DNA from: Marinoscillum sp964351885 | GTDB lineage: Bacteria; Bacteroidota; Bacteroidia; Cytophagales; Cyclobacteriaceae | DNA length: 20,138 nt | NCBI GenBank assembly: GCA_964351885.1 | Contig: CAYGPP010000064.1 | Location: forward strand, 1 to 20,138 | Direction: 5' to 3' | Part shown: one piece after another, positions 1 through 7,031 of the stretch | How positions within the stretch are numbered: position 1 is the stretch's first letter | Layout: each line of letters begins with the position of its first letter | Translations under genes and position numbers: made by a program | The notes under the pieces: model-generated | Seen by the model: the letters and a program-made list of their open reading frames with translations, nothing else | Told to the model about the DNA's origin: nothing | Database searches by the model: none

Positions 1-440
1 TTATGGTAGAGCAACGGAAATTGTTTTCGCTTCAATTTCGCCAACTTATCCTTCAAAGAATCATTCCTATTTGGGCCAATCCAGTTGTTGATTTGGTCCG
101 AAGATATGCTCGGGTCGTATAGGTAAAGCTTATAGGCGAGTTCCATATGAGTTAACTGTTTTGTGTTGATCTCTTCGACGATAAAATCAAGCTCTCCAAC
201 AGTTCTTTTTCCTTCTACTACTTGGATATTCTCGTAAAGTAAACAGTAGTTCACAGATGATTTGATACATTCAGCAACGACTTTTTCTGCTAAATGACCA
301 AGTCTTAAATTAGTAGGCAGGGCAAAATCTAGATTAGAGGCTAGATCTAGGACTGACAGATCAAAAGAAGGAATCCCAGTAATTGACGCGTCTAGACTCT
401 GTGTCTTTAGTATGGATGCTATTCTTGATTGGGTATTCAT
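1..440 (-). CDS. DUF1853 family protein, N-terminal part (runs off the left edge)
   Basis: The minus strand reads open from an ATG at 438-440 to the window edge, giving the first 146 residues. The features that suggest DUF1853 are GELDFI (82-87), HMELAYKLYLYDPS (98-111), NWIGPNRNDSL (119-129) and KRKQFPLLYH at the visible end. This family is regarded as related to PD-(D/E)XK nucleases: the acidic residue of ELDFI and the E/K of MELAYK sit where such a core would be, but no activity is established for it. It has no signal peptide, so it is likely cytoplasmic. The C-terminal half lies outside the window. The next gene on the right is on the other strand and more than 680 bp away, so this gene starts its own transcript. 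Family assignment is by recalled motif order and is fairly confident; function is unknown. Confidence 0.75.
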   Translation of the reverse strand, partial: MNTQSRIASILKTQSLDASITGIPSFDLSVLDLASNLDFALPTNLRLGHLAEKVVAECIKSSVNYCLLYENIQVVEGKRTVGELDFIVEEINTKQLTHMELAYKLYLYDPSISSDQINNWIGPNRNDSLKDKLAKLKRKQFPLLYH

Positions 441-469
441 TCTCAATAGATTCTCTTTAGGGAATTAGC

Positions 470-477
470 CAAATGTA
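470..477 (-). promoter_or_regulatory. possible -7 element of the DUF1853 gene
   Basis: The minus strand reads TACATTTG, matching the Bacteroidota TAnnTTTG -7 consensus, about 30 bp before the ATG at 440. No convincing TTG lies 19-21 bp upstream, so the call is weak. Confidence 0.3.
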
Positions 478-626
478 ATTACAGCTTGTTGATTTAGAAT
501 CCCTTTAATGATTTACCTCGCTCACATGTGTTTTTCTGACTTACAGCAGTGGTCATTTTGCTCCCCAAACCGCCTTTTTGAAAATCTATGCTCAAGGCAA
601 ATCAGGGCTGATTATATACTTCATTT

Positions 627-688
627 CATTCATGGCTATGCGTGGCTTCATTCATAGCCATGAATGACTTCATTGATGGCTATGCGTG
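627..688. repeat. inverted plus direct repeat cluster (CATTCATGGCTATG)
   Basis: CATTCATGGCTATG (627-640) and CATAGCCATGAATG (653-666) are perfect 14-bp inverted arms around a 12-base spacer. ATGGCTATGCGTG occurs at 632-644 and again at 676-688, so the left arm plus part of the spacer is repeated directly. There is no T-tract on either side, so it does not look like an intrinsic terminator. It may be a protein-binding palindrome or a repeat remnant unrelated to the REP family nearby. Confidence 0.7.
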
Positions 689-884
689 AAATGGTTAGTG
701 GACTTGCTTTGAATTTCAGGATGATATTTCAGGTTAAATCATCATATGGTGAGTCACGAGTGATGATACAATGGTACCAGCAAGGGGTAATTTCAACCCG
801 ACCGTCACTCCCTGAATTGCTTTAGAATTGAAATGATGTAAGGTGAATGTGAAGCAATTATAGGGGAGTCTCATTACCCATGGT

Positions 885-914
885 CTTTGCCAAGGTTCCG
901 TGTCCTCACGAACC
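885..914 (+). repeat. REP palindrome next to the RAYT remnant
   Basis: CTTTGCCAAGGTTCCGTG (885-902), then TCCT and CACGAACC, forms a stem-loop with one bulged C. It is the same unit as 10649-10677 and lies 11 bp beyond the stop codon of the RAYT remnant, matching the 15-bp spacing at the intact RAYT. Confidence 0.75.
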
Positions 915-925
915 ACCAATAGTCT

Positions 926-1027
926 TTAAAATTGCTCTCCTAGATGCTTCAGAAAAGAAAAGCTTGTTGATCCATGTTCATAGTATGAAGCGGAAGAAAA
1001 TTGATAATCGCTAGGATCAGTGGCTCA
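926..1027 (-). pseudogene. C-terminal remnant of a RAYT (REP-associated tyrosine transposase)
   Basis: Read on the minus strand from 1024 to the TAA at 926-928, 32 codons give a peptide that contains TDPSDYQFSSASYY and ends FSFLKHLGEQF. It matches the last 32 residues of the intact RAYT at 10693-11238 at 28 positions. An in-frame TGA stands directly before it (1025-1027) and nothing recognisable as the transposase core lies upstream, so the N-terminal five sixths are gone. The REP palindrome at 885-914 lies just past its stop, as at the intact copy. I read this as the scar of an old RAYT/REP unit, now in the upstream region of the PadR gene. Confidence 0.85.
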
Positions 1028-1067
1028 TACATTTTTATAAAAAGAATGCATTTTGTGAAACATTAAA

Positions 1068-1112
1068 ACTACAATTAAGGTATAAGAATTTATTATTACT
1101 ACATTTAAGGTA
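1068..1112 (+). promoter_or_regulatory. 15-bp direct repeats upstream of padR-like gene
   Basis: ACTACAATTAAGGTA (1068-1082) and ACTACATTTAAGGTA (1098-1112) differ at one base and start exactly 30 bp apart, about three helical turns. The second copy ends 11 bp before the PadR start codon. PadR proteins commonly repress their own operon, so these are natural operator candidates. That role is inferred from position only. Confidence 0.5.
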
Positions 1113-1123
1113 ATTATAGAGAT

Positions 1124-1456
1124 ATGGGTAGACATCAGTTAGGAGAATTTGAAGAGGTCGTGATGCTCACTGTTGCGATACTGACCACAGAAGCTTACGG
1201 CTTCTCGATCATCGAGGAAATGGAGAAGCGCATGAAGCGATCGGTGAGCATAGGTGCGCTGCAGACTGTATTGCGTCGCTTGGAGGATAAGGGTTATTTG
1301 ACCTCAGAAATGGGAGAGGCCACGAAGGTAAGAGGTGGTAAACGCAAGAGGTTTTTCACGGTGACTGATGCTGGTAAAACGGTCTTGCAAGCTACCAAGG
1401 AGCAACGATTGAGCTTGTGGAATGCTATCCCGGATTTTTCTTTCAATAATCAATAG
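1124..1456 (+). CDS. PadR family transcriptional regulator
   Basis: This 110-residue protein is a short PadR-type winged helix regulator. The start MGRHQLGEFEEVVML, the middle AYGFSIIEEME and LQTVLRRLEDKGYLTSE, and the wing RGGKRKRFFTVTDAG follow the family order closely; it lacks the long C-terminal dimerisation domain of larger PadR proteins, as is usual for the short subclass. It is a cytoplasmic DNA-binding repressor, with an unknown ligand. Its TAG stop shares a base with the GTG start of the permease gene (TAGTG), so the two are translationally coupled. Pairing of a short PadR protein with a prefix-domain FtsX-like permease is common in Cytophagales, and it very likely controls this operon, perhaps through the direct repeats at 1068-1112. 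Confidence 0.9.
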   Translation: MGRHQLGEFEEVVMLTVAILTTEAYGFSIIEEMEKRMKRSVSIGALQTVLRRLEDKGYLTSEMGEATKVRGGKRKRFFTVTDAGKTVLQATKEQRLSLWNAIPDFSFNNQ

Positions 1457-4209
1457 TGGCTATTTTGGAAAAAGCATCGAACCCCAACAAACCATCGAAA
1501 TGGGCGCTGCGGTTTTTCCGATGGTTTTGCCATCCGGATTACCTAGAAGACATAGAAGGTGACTTATTGGAACGCTTCGATAAAAGAATGAATGAGGGGA
1601 AATCTGCCAACCTCCAATTCACTCTAGATATAATCAAACTATTCAGACCAGGAATTATGAAATCAATGCTCGGAAGACGAAGAGTGGATCAGTACGGAAT
1701 GCTAAAAGCCATGTTCAAGATCGCGTGGAGAAGTGCCATCAGACAAAAGCAATTTACGGTGCTCAACCTATTAGGATTGATGATTGGCATTGCCACTTCT
1801 TTGATGATCGGCCTATATGTATACGACGAAGTGACCTACGATGCCTTTCATGACAAAAGAGACCGAATTTACCGAGTCAATCAACCCTCTATTTGGGGAG
1901 ATTGGGGCCAGATGTCTTCAAGCACAGGACCTAATGTAGCTACGGCATTGCGCACGGATGCCCCTGAATTCGAGCAGGTCACTCGTATATTATCTTTGGG
2001 AGATCAGACACTCACCATTGGATCGGAGAAGCAATCCAATGCTTTCAAAGAGACTAAAATGTATGCCGTTGAAGAGAATTTCATGAAAGTATTTTCCTTC
2101 AAGTTTCTCAATGGAAACCCCGAAACTGTGTTTAGTAATCCTTACAGCATGGCCATCACGCTGAAATCCGCTCAACATTATTTTGGTGCAGAGATTCAGC
2201 CAGAGGAGGTAATGGGTAAGACCGTAAACCTTAAGGACTATGATGGGAGTTGGAAAGTTTACACCATCCATGGTGTGATGGAGGATGTGGCTCAAAGGTC
2301 CCATCTGCAATTTGATGTGCTGGTATCGCTCAAAAGTCAATCTGAGATGATGAAGATGCATGGATGGAAGTGGATTTGGACAGCATTCTCCACTTATGGT
2401 TTGGTGAAAGAAGGAACAGACGTGGCGTTTTTGGAAGATAAGCTGCAGGCCATACCACCCAAATGGGCGCCACCTACGACCACTAGAATCTTCAATCAAA
2501 CTTTTGATGAGTTCACTGCTGGGCATCCATGGAAATTGGAATTGCAATCATTGCAGGAGATTTACATTTCAGGAGCTCCTTCCAACCATTCATTTGGACC
2601 AACTGGTAATCCTTTCTACGTGAAGATATTTGGGGCCATAGGGTTGTTAGTGCTGATTCTATCTGCTATCAATTTTATGAATCTATCTACCGCGCGCTCT
2701 GCCAATAGGGCAAAGGAAGTAGGTGTCAGAAAAGTGTTAGGATCACAGCGCGGTTCATTGCTTTTCCAATTCATATTGGAGTCAGTCATGTTTGTTATAG
2801 TGAGTACCATTTTAGCACTCGCACTTGTACACATGTCTTTAGATGCTTTTAATTTCATCGCCGATAAGCAAATCACGTTGCTACCTCATTTTAGCAATCC
2901 ATATTTCTATGGAATTCTTTTCACTTTTATTGTACTCTTGGGAGTGCTTGCGGGCAGTTATCCTGCCTTTTATCTTTCAGCATTTAGACCCATCGAATCA
3001 CTGAAAGGCAAAGTGAGCGGAGGCTTCAAAGGCAAAGCCCTCAGAAATGGATTGGTCGTTTTTCAGTTCAGCATTTCCATCGCTTTGATCATTTGCACCT
3101 TTTTCGTTCAAAAGCAATTGGCGTATGTCTCTTCGCTTGACGTAGGGTTTTCTAAAGACAACATTCTCCAAATTCATAATATCGAACAATTTGGGTTTGA
3201 TACCGAAGCACTGAAAACCAGATTGTCGGCTAATCCCAACTTCGCTGATGTATCAAAATCCTTTGGTATTCCGCCATATATATGGTCAGGAGACCGATAC
3301 AAATCGTCAACACCAGAAAGTCTAGTGGTGCAGCTAAGCAATATGCGTGTGGATGAAGACTACATTGACCTCTTGGGTGTATCATTCGTCTTTGGAAGAA
3401 ATTTTGACCCGCTTAGATCACAGGATAAATATGCCTGCATTTTGAATGAGTCAGCAGTGCGTGCATTGGGCTGGAGTACGAATGATATGCAAGCCGATAT
3501 ACCTCAATATGTCACCATTGCGTCTGGTGGCGAACAACAATTTGAGGTACTCGGAGTAGTGGAAGATTTTAATTTCAATACTGTAAAAGAAGCTATATCA
3601 CCTTTGATTTTGATCAATCATAAGAATGACAATGTCTGGGATTATGGAGCTGGGCTCTCTTATTTCTCTTTGCGGTTAAACCCAGAGTCTGTCAAAAAAC
3701 CGGCGGACTTGCAATTGGTCATTGAAAACTTAGAAGAGGAGCTTGCCACGATAGACGCTACCGTACCGTTTGAGTATAGCTTCATGGATCAGGAGTTTGA
3801 AAACACCTTTCGAACGGAGCAACGCATGGGTACGGTTTTAAATATATTTACCTTCATGGCCATAGTCATTGCCTGCATTGGTTTGTTTGGGCTGGCTGCT
3901 TTTTCTGCAGAACAACGCATTAAAGAGCTGGGCATTAGAAAAGTGATGGGAGCGAAGGTGTCGCAGATCATTTTGCTATTCAGTTCTAAATTTACACGGT
4001 TGATCATAGTGGCTATTATCATCGCTTGCCCAGTTGCTTGGCTATTGGTAGATCATTGGCTGGCGGACTTTGCGAATAGCACGCCCATTGATATTTGGGT
4101 GTTTGTTTTGGCTGCCTGTGTGACTTTTGCGATTGCTTGGATCACAATTGGCTATCAATCCTTCCGTGCAGCCATTAGAAACCCTGTGGAGTCATTGAAA
4201 AATGAATAG
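1456..4209 (+). CDS. FtsX/MacB-like ABC permease with N-terminal permease-prefix domain
   Basis: This 917-residue inner-membrane protein starts at a GTG that overlaps the PadR stop. Residues about 14-75 (KWALRFFRWFCHPDYLEDIEGDLLERF region, given here by position) resemble the permease-prefix domain 2 of Bacteroidota. A first membrane segment at about 101-123 is followed by a MacB-like periplasmic domain, an FtsX core with segments near 388-408, 437-460, 485-507 and 532-552, a second periplasmic domain, and a last FtsX core with segments near 793-816, 845-868 and 877-900. The hallmark RAKEVGVRKVLG and its second-half copy RIKELGIRKVMGA are both present, so it is a fused double MacB-type permease. 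No ATPase gene is adjacent, so it would have to borrow one encoded elsewhere. Its substrate is unknown; relatives export lipids, peptides or act on lipoproteins. Its last 103 codons recur exactly at 10308. Confidence 0.88.
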   Translation: MAILEKASNPNKPSKWALRFFRWFCHPDYLEDIEGDLLERFDKRMNEGKSANLQFTLDIIKLFRPGIMKSMLGRRRVDQYGMLKAMFKIAWRSAIRQKQFTVLNLLGLMIGIATSLMIGLYVYDEVTYDAFHDKRDRIYRVNQPSIWGDWGQMSSSTGPNVATALRTDAPEFEQVTRILSLGDQTLTIGSEKQSNAFKETKMYAVEENFMKVFSFKFLNGNPETVFSNPYSMAITLKSAQHYFGAEIQPEEVMGKTVNLKDYDGSWKVYTIHGVMEDVAQRSHLQFDVLVSLKSQSEMMKMHGWKWIWTAFSTYGLVKEGTDVAFLEDKLQAIPPKWAPPTTTRIFNQTFDEFTAGHPWKLELQSLQEIYISGAPSNHSFGPTGNPFYVKIFGAIGLLVLILSAINFMNLSTARSANRAKEVGVRKVLGSQRGSLLFQFILESVMFVIVSTILALALVHMSLDAFNFIADKQITLLPHFSNPYFYGILFTFIVLLGVLAGSYPAFYLSAFRPIESLKGKVSGGFKGKALRNGLVVFQFSISIALIICTFFVQKQLAYVSSLDVGFSKDNILQIHNIEQFGFDTEALKTRLSANPNFADVSKSFGIPPYIWSGDRYKSSTPESLVVQLSNMRVDEDYIDLLGVSFVFGRNFDPLRSQDKYACILNESAVRALGWSTNDMQADIPQYVTIASGGEQQFEVLGVVEDFNFNTVKEAISPLILINHKNDNVWDYGAGLSYFSLRLNPESVKKPADLQLVIENLEEELATIDATVPFEYSFMDQEFENTFRTEQRMGTVLNIFTFMAIVIACIGLFGLAAFSAEQRIKELGIRKVMGAKVSQIILLFSSKFTRLIIVAIIIACPVAWLLVDHWLADFANSTPIDIWVFVLAACVTFAIAWITIGYQSFRAAIRNPVESLKNE

Positions 4210-4238
4210 TGATTGATTCCAATGCCATGGTTTGTGTC
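3898..4238 (+). repeat. 341-bp exact direct repeat, copy A (permease 3' end)
   Basis: By direct line-by-line comparison every base here matches 10308-10648 (offset 6410). The repeat starts at codon about 815 of the permease, includes its stop and continues 29 bp beyond it into a REP unit, ending after GTTTGTGTC. Before 3898 and after 4238 the two loci share nothing obvious. Confidence 0.95.
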
Positions 4239-4280
4239 TCCAAAAACCTATAGCGTTTCGATTCGTGAGGACACGAATCG
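4221..4280. repeat. inverted pair of REP palindromes
   Basis: A degenerate unit reads AATGCCATGGTTTGTGTCTCC (split: AATGCCATGG at 4221-4230, TTTGTGTCTC at 4231-4240) and ends AAAAACC at 4248. Ten bases on, a unit in the opposite orientation, CGATTCGTG-AGGA-CACGAATCG (4259-4280), forms a perfect 9-bp stem with a 4-base loop. It lies between the convergent permease and S41 genes, where it could also slow transcription, though no T-tract follows on either strand. Confidence 0.8.
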
Positions 4281-4298
4281 AGGGTGTTTCAGCAGCTA

Positions 4299-5723
4299 TT
4301 ATGGTCTATTTTTCAGAATGGATAATGTTGCAGATTTTGAATCACTCACGTCTAGAATAAACGTAAGTGTTACTTCATCTACAAGATCAATTGTTAGGTT
4401 ATTACTTCCTGCCACTTTTGCCAACGATTTTTTTTGTCCGATCATGACATTACCTTGATCGGGATTTGCACCAAAGTCAAAACTCCAATCCAGAGGAGCG
4501 ATTTTAAATTCATAGCTTCCTTTGTTCAATTTGGTATTTGCTTCATAGATCCCTTCACCTTTATACTCAAATAGAGGTGTGATGTCCCAATTTTTGCCCC
4601 AATCATTCATGCTTCCAAAAAGGTATATAGCATCCACTCCTAAAGTCTGATCTTGCACTTTGCTTATCTTTTGCTGTACTTCGGCCAAGGCGACTTCTAA
4701 TGCTACCCCATTAATTAATGAAAAGGCCAAATCCATCGCTACGCGCTGATCAATAGCTATATCTGGCTTTACGCCTTTTCCTTCAATCCTACCTATTCGT
4801 GTTGAGTAATATTCCGCTATGGGTAGGGCCAATTGAAACCCGTGCGGCAAATCATACATTTTCTGCGAGAGCATTTTGCCCGCAGTAGTTTCTCCAATGA
4901 TCGTTACCTTTTCTTCATGTGCAAGGGCATCTATGGTAAACTCGGTTGCACTTGCTGATTTTTTGCTTGTCAATAGATAGAGAGATTCATCAAAGTGAGG
5001 ATACATCGGCTTAAACTTGACGCGGGTAAGTGGCTGATCTTGTACATCAGACCAAAATGACCTTAGCGACCATCCTTCCCAAGGTGTCAGATCTTGGACG
5101 TCTTTGAGCTCGGGTGCTCTGTCATTGTTTATCCACCATTTCTTAGAAACAAATATTCCAACATCTCGGGAGTCAGTAAGTATATGGCTGGCAAGAGGAA
5201 TACCCGCAAATGTTCCTCCTTCATTATTTCGTAAATCAATGATGAGAGACTTTGCTTCTTTGCTTGTAATCTCTTGATATGCTTCAGTTACACGTTCTTT
5301 TGTATCCATACCCATCATGGTATTGACGGTAAGTACAGCAGTTTTATCGATCCACTGCAATGTCAAACTCTGATCACCCACACGCACGGTATCAAAAAAT
5401 GCAGCCATTTCTTTGGCATTTTTTGATGACATATTCAGTGATACGTGAGAGAAGGGACCATCTTTCCATAAGGCATTGAATCCTTTTTTGAATTCTTGTT
5501 TTGTAGATACTGTTTGAGCCAGTGCTCTTACCTTTTTTTGCAAAGTGAGGTACTGGTTGGAGGCAAGCTCTGTATGATTGTAATGGTATTTTGACATTAG
5601 TCGGGATATACTATCAGAGACCACTATCAGGTCTTCATTCAAAGGGTTATTTTTCTTGTTAGAAGTTGATAATTCACAAGAGCAAAACAGTAATACTATA
5701 AGTAGAGAAGCGAATTGTTTCAT
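4299..5723 (-). CDS. S41 family peptidase lipoprotein with C-terminal X25/CBM-like domain
   Basis: From the ATG at 5723 the protein has 474 residues; an upstream in-frame ATG at 5762 is less likely because the second start begins the signal MKQFASLLIVLLFCSC with a lipobox Cys16. The protein should be a lipoprotein facing the periplasm or cell surface. Residues about 90-325 are an S41 peptidase core without an obvious PDZ domain: LIIDLRNNEGG (160-170), LLTSKKSASATEF (250-262), GETTAGK (277-283). Ser258 and Lys283 have the 25-residue spacing of the CtpA-type dyad. Residues about 364-474 (IYLFGSMNDWG, GIYEANTKLNKGSYEFKIA, DWSFDFG) resemble the X25/early-set carbohydrate-binding domain of pullulanases. 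It lies downstream of, and in the same direction as, the AraC gene, with an 89-bp gap. The peptidase call is confident; the extra domain less so. Confidence 0.82.
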   Translation of the reverse strand: MKQFASLLIVLLFCSCELSTSNKKNNPLNEDLIVVSDSISRLMSKYHYNHTELASNQYLTLQKKVRALAQTVSTKQEFKKGFNALWKDGPFSHVSLNMSSKNAKEMAAFFDTVRVGDQSLTLQWIDKTAVLTVNTMMGMDTKERVTEAYQEITSKEAKSLIIDLRNNEGGTFAGIPLASHILTDSRDVGIFVSKKWWINNDRAPELKDVQDLTPWEGWSLRSFWSDVQDQPLTRVKFKPMYPHFDESLYLLTSKKSASATEFTIDALAHEEKVTIIGETTAGKMLSQKMYDLPHGFQLALPIAEYYSTRIGRIEGKGVKPDIAIDQRVAMDLAFSLINGVALEVALAEVQQKISKVQDQTLGVDAIYLFGSMNDWGKNWDITPLFEYKGEGIYEANTKLNKGSYEFKIAPLDWSFDFGANPDQGNVMIGQKKSLAKVAGSNNLTIDLVDEVTLTFILDVSDSKSATLSILKNRP

Positions 5724-5747
5724 GGAGTTTAATTTTTGATAACCCTC

Positions 5748-5755
5748 CAAAAGTA
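5748..5755 (-). promoter_or_regulatory. possible -7 element of the S41 peptidase gene
   Basis: The minus strand reads TACTTTTG, fitting TAnnTTTG, 24 bp upstream of the ATG at 5723. No TTG stands 19-21 bp further upstream; the hairpin at 5775-5800 occupies that position, so an activator may be needed if this is a promoter. Confidence 0.3.
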
Positions 5756-5774
5756 GCCTCACAAAAGGACTGTA

Positions 5775-5800
5775 ATGTTTCGATTCGGGAATCCGAACAT
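5775..5800. repeat. hairpin, possibly a divergent REP unit
   Basis: ATGTTTCGATTC and GAATCCGAACAT pair over 12 positions with one wobble and one mismatch around GG. The left half GTTTCGATTCG is shared with the REP at 4255-4265. A T-run follows only on the plus strand, where there is no gene to terminate, so a terminator role for the AraC gene is not supported. Confidence 0.5.
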
Positions 5801-5812
5801 CTTTTTTACCAA

Positions 5813-6892
5813 TTATCTGAATTGATTCTGATATTCAGAGGGGGTAAGTCCAGTTTTCTTTTTAAAAGCCGTATTGAAAACCGACCGAGAGTTGAAACCT
5901 ACATGGTACATGACTTCCTTGATAGAAGGCTGAGTATTGTCGTCAGGACTTAACATATACTTTGCCTCTTCAATGCGATAGGTATTGATGTAGTCCGAAA
6001 AATTGTAGCCAAGTATGTGATTGATAGTTTGTGAAATGGTTTTTTCTTTTACTTCCAATGCATCTGCAAGTATGTGTATGTTCAACTCTGAGTCCAGATA
6101 AGGCTTTATTTCCATCATATACTTTTCCAATCTATCAGCTAGTTCTCGATGAATTTGCTGATCATAGGTAGTGATGTCTTTCTTTAATCCCGAGGATCTG
6201 CTCAAGTCCACATCTGCCTCTGATATTCGTTGAAAGGACTGAGGATTTTTGAGGCCTTGATAGGTGATCAGATTCACTAAAAGAAACAAGCTAAACTGCA
6301 CGATGCTCTCCATAGAGATTCTAAGACTTCCCAAGGTGAGAAATCCTATCTGCGACTGAATCAGATCAAACAATACGATAATGAGCATGAAAATTACCAT
6401 AGTCTTTAGCCATTTGATTTCATCGTCCGGATTGGTAGCGGATAATTGAGGAATTACTTTGGTATAGATATGAATCATTCTGTATGACAAACCACAGTAG
6501 ATTAGCATAGTAGGGGGAATAAGTATGGCCATCCATTTGCACATAGAGTAACCAAGAAATGTGGCGATCAATATCACCATGAATGGCACGAAATGAAGCG
6601 AATATAATGGCTTAAAGGAGGTGTATTTTGATAAGTGAAACTTCACATATAGAAAAACGAAAGGGCCATATAGGAAACCATAGCTACAACTATACGAAGG
6701 AAGAATGTCTAGAAAATACCCATTAGTATATAGAAGGTTGTAGGCGAAATGAACACCAAGTGTTAAGAGTAGAAGCGACAGGAATTTGTTACTTTTTACT
6801 TTGCCGTATTTCGGTGTGATGAGTACTATAGCAAGCAATAGACTCTGCCAAGTAATCAATACATGTAGGACATTAATCAGGTCAATTCTCAT
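5813..6892 (-). CDS. membrane-bound AraC family transcriptional regulator
   Basis: This 359-residue protein has a hydrophobic N-terminal half with about six or seven membrane segments (roughly 5-26, 36-55, 72-90, 98-116, 120-140, 163-180, 196-213) and a C-terminal AraC-type double helix-turn-helix at about 250-355. The DNA-binding part shows LNIHILADALEVKEKTISQ (270-288), FSDYINTYRIEEAK (298-311), IKEVMYHVGFNSRSVFN (324-340) and FKKKTGLTPSEYQ (343-355), a textbook order. Proteins of this layout are common in Bacteroidota and presumably sense a signal in or across the membrane. The S41 peptidase gene lies next in line with 89 bp between, which makes it the obvious candidate target or co-transcribed partner. 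No sensory ligand can be read from the sequence. Confidence 0.9.
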   Translation of the reverse strand: MRIDLINVLHVLITWQSLLLAIVLITPKYGKVKSNKFLSLLLLTLGVHFAYNLLYTNGYFLDILPSYSCSYGFLYGPFVFLYVKFHLSKYTSFKPLYSLHFVPFMVILIATFLGYSMCKWMAILIPPTMLIYCGLSYRMIHIYTKVIPQLSATNPDDEIKWLKTMVIFMLIIVLFDLIQSQIGFLTLGSLRISMESIVQFSLFLLVNLITYQGLKNPQSFQRISEADVDLSRSSGLKKDITTYDQQIHRELADRLEKYMMEIKPYLDSELNIHILADALEVKEKTISQTINHILGYNFSDYINTYRIEEAKYMLSPDDNTQPSIKEVMYHVGFNSRSVFNTAFKKKTGLTPSEYQNQFR

Positions 6893-7031
6893 TTTTGAAA
6901 ATTTCGATTTCTTGGCAAATGAGTCATGATGTTTAGTACTTGTGGTAAACTAATGGCCTGTCAAGTTACTAAAGTAGCTATTGTGCGAAAAAGATCAGAG
7001 CAGTAGAAGAAAGGAAGGATCATATGCCCTA

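Larger units (their letters stand above)
441..884. other. gene-free stretch left of the first REP
   Basis: No credible coding sequence is present on either strand; the one minus-strand open frame (734-919) has no recognisable protein features and runs through the REP. The only structure seen is the repeat cluster at 627-688. The rest is AT-rich, unremarkable DNA. Confidence 0.6.

Noticed and set aside
734..919. Minus-strand open frame of 61 codons
   Set aside because: It runs through the REP and has no domain-like pattern or ribosome-binding site; it is most likely chance.
4259..4280. Bidirectional intrinsic terminator between the permease and S41 genes
   Set aside because: The stem is strong but no T-tract follows on either strand, and the sequence is a REP unit.
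4213..4458. Plus-strand open frame past the permease stop
   Set aside because: It covers the REP pair and the 3' end of the S41 gene in reverse; no coding evidence.
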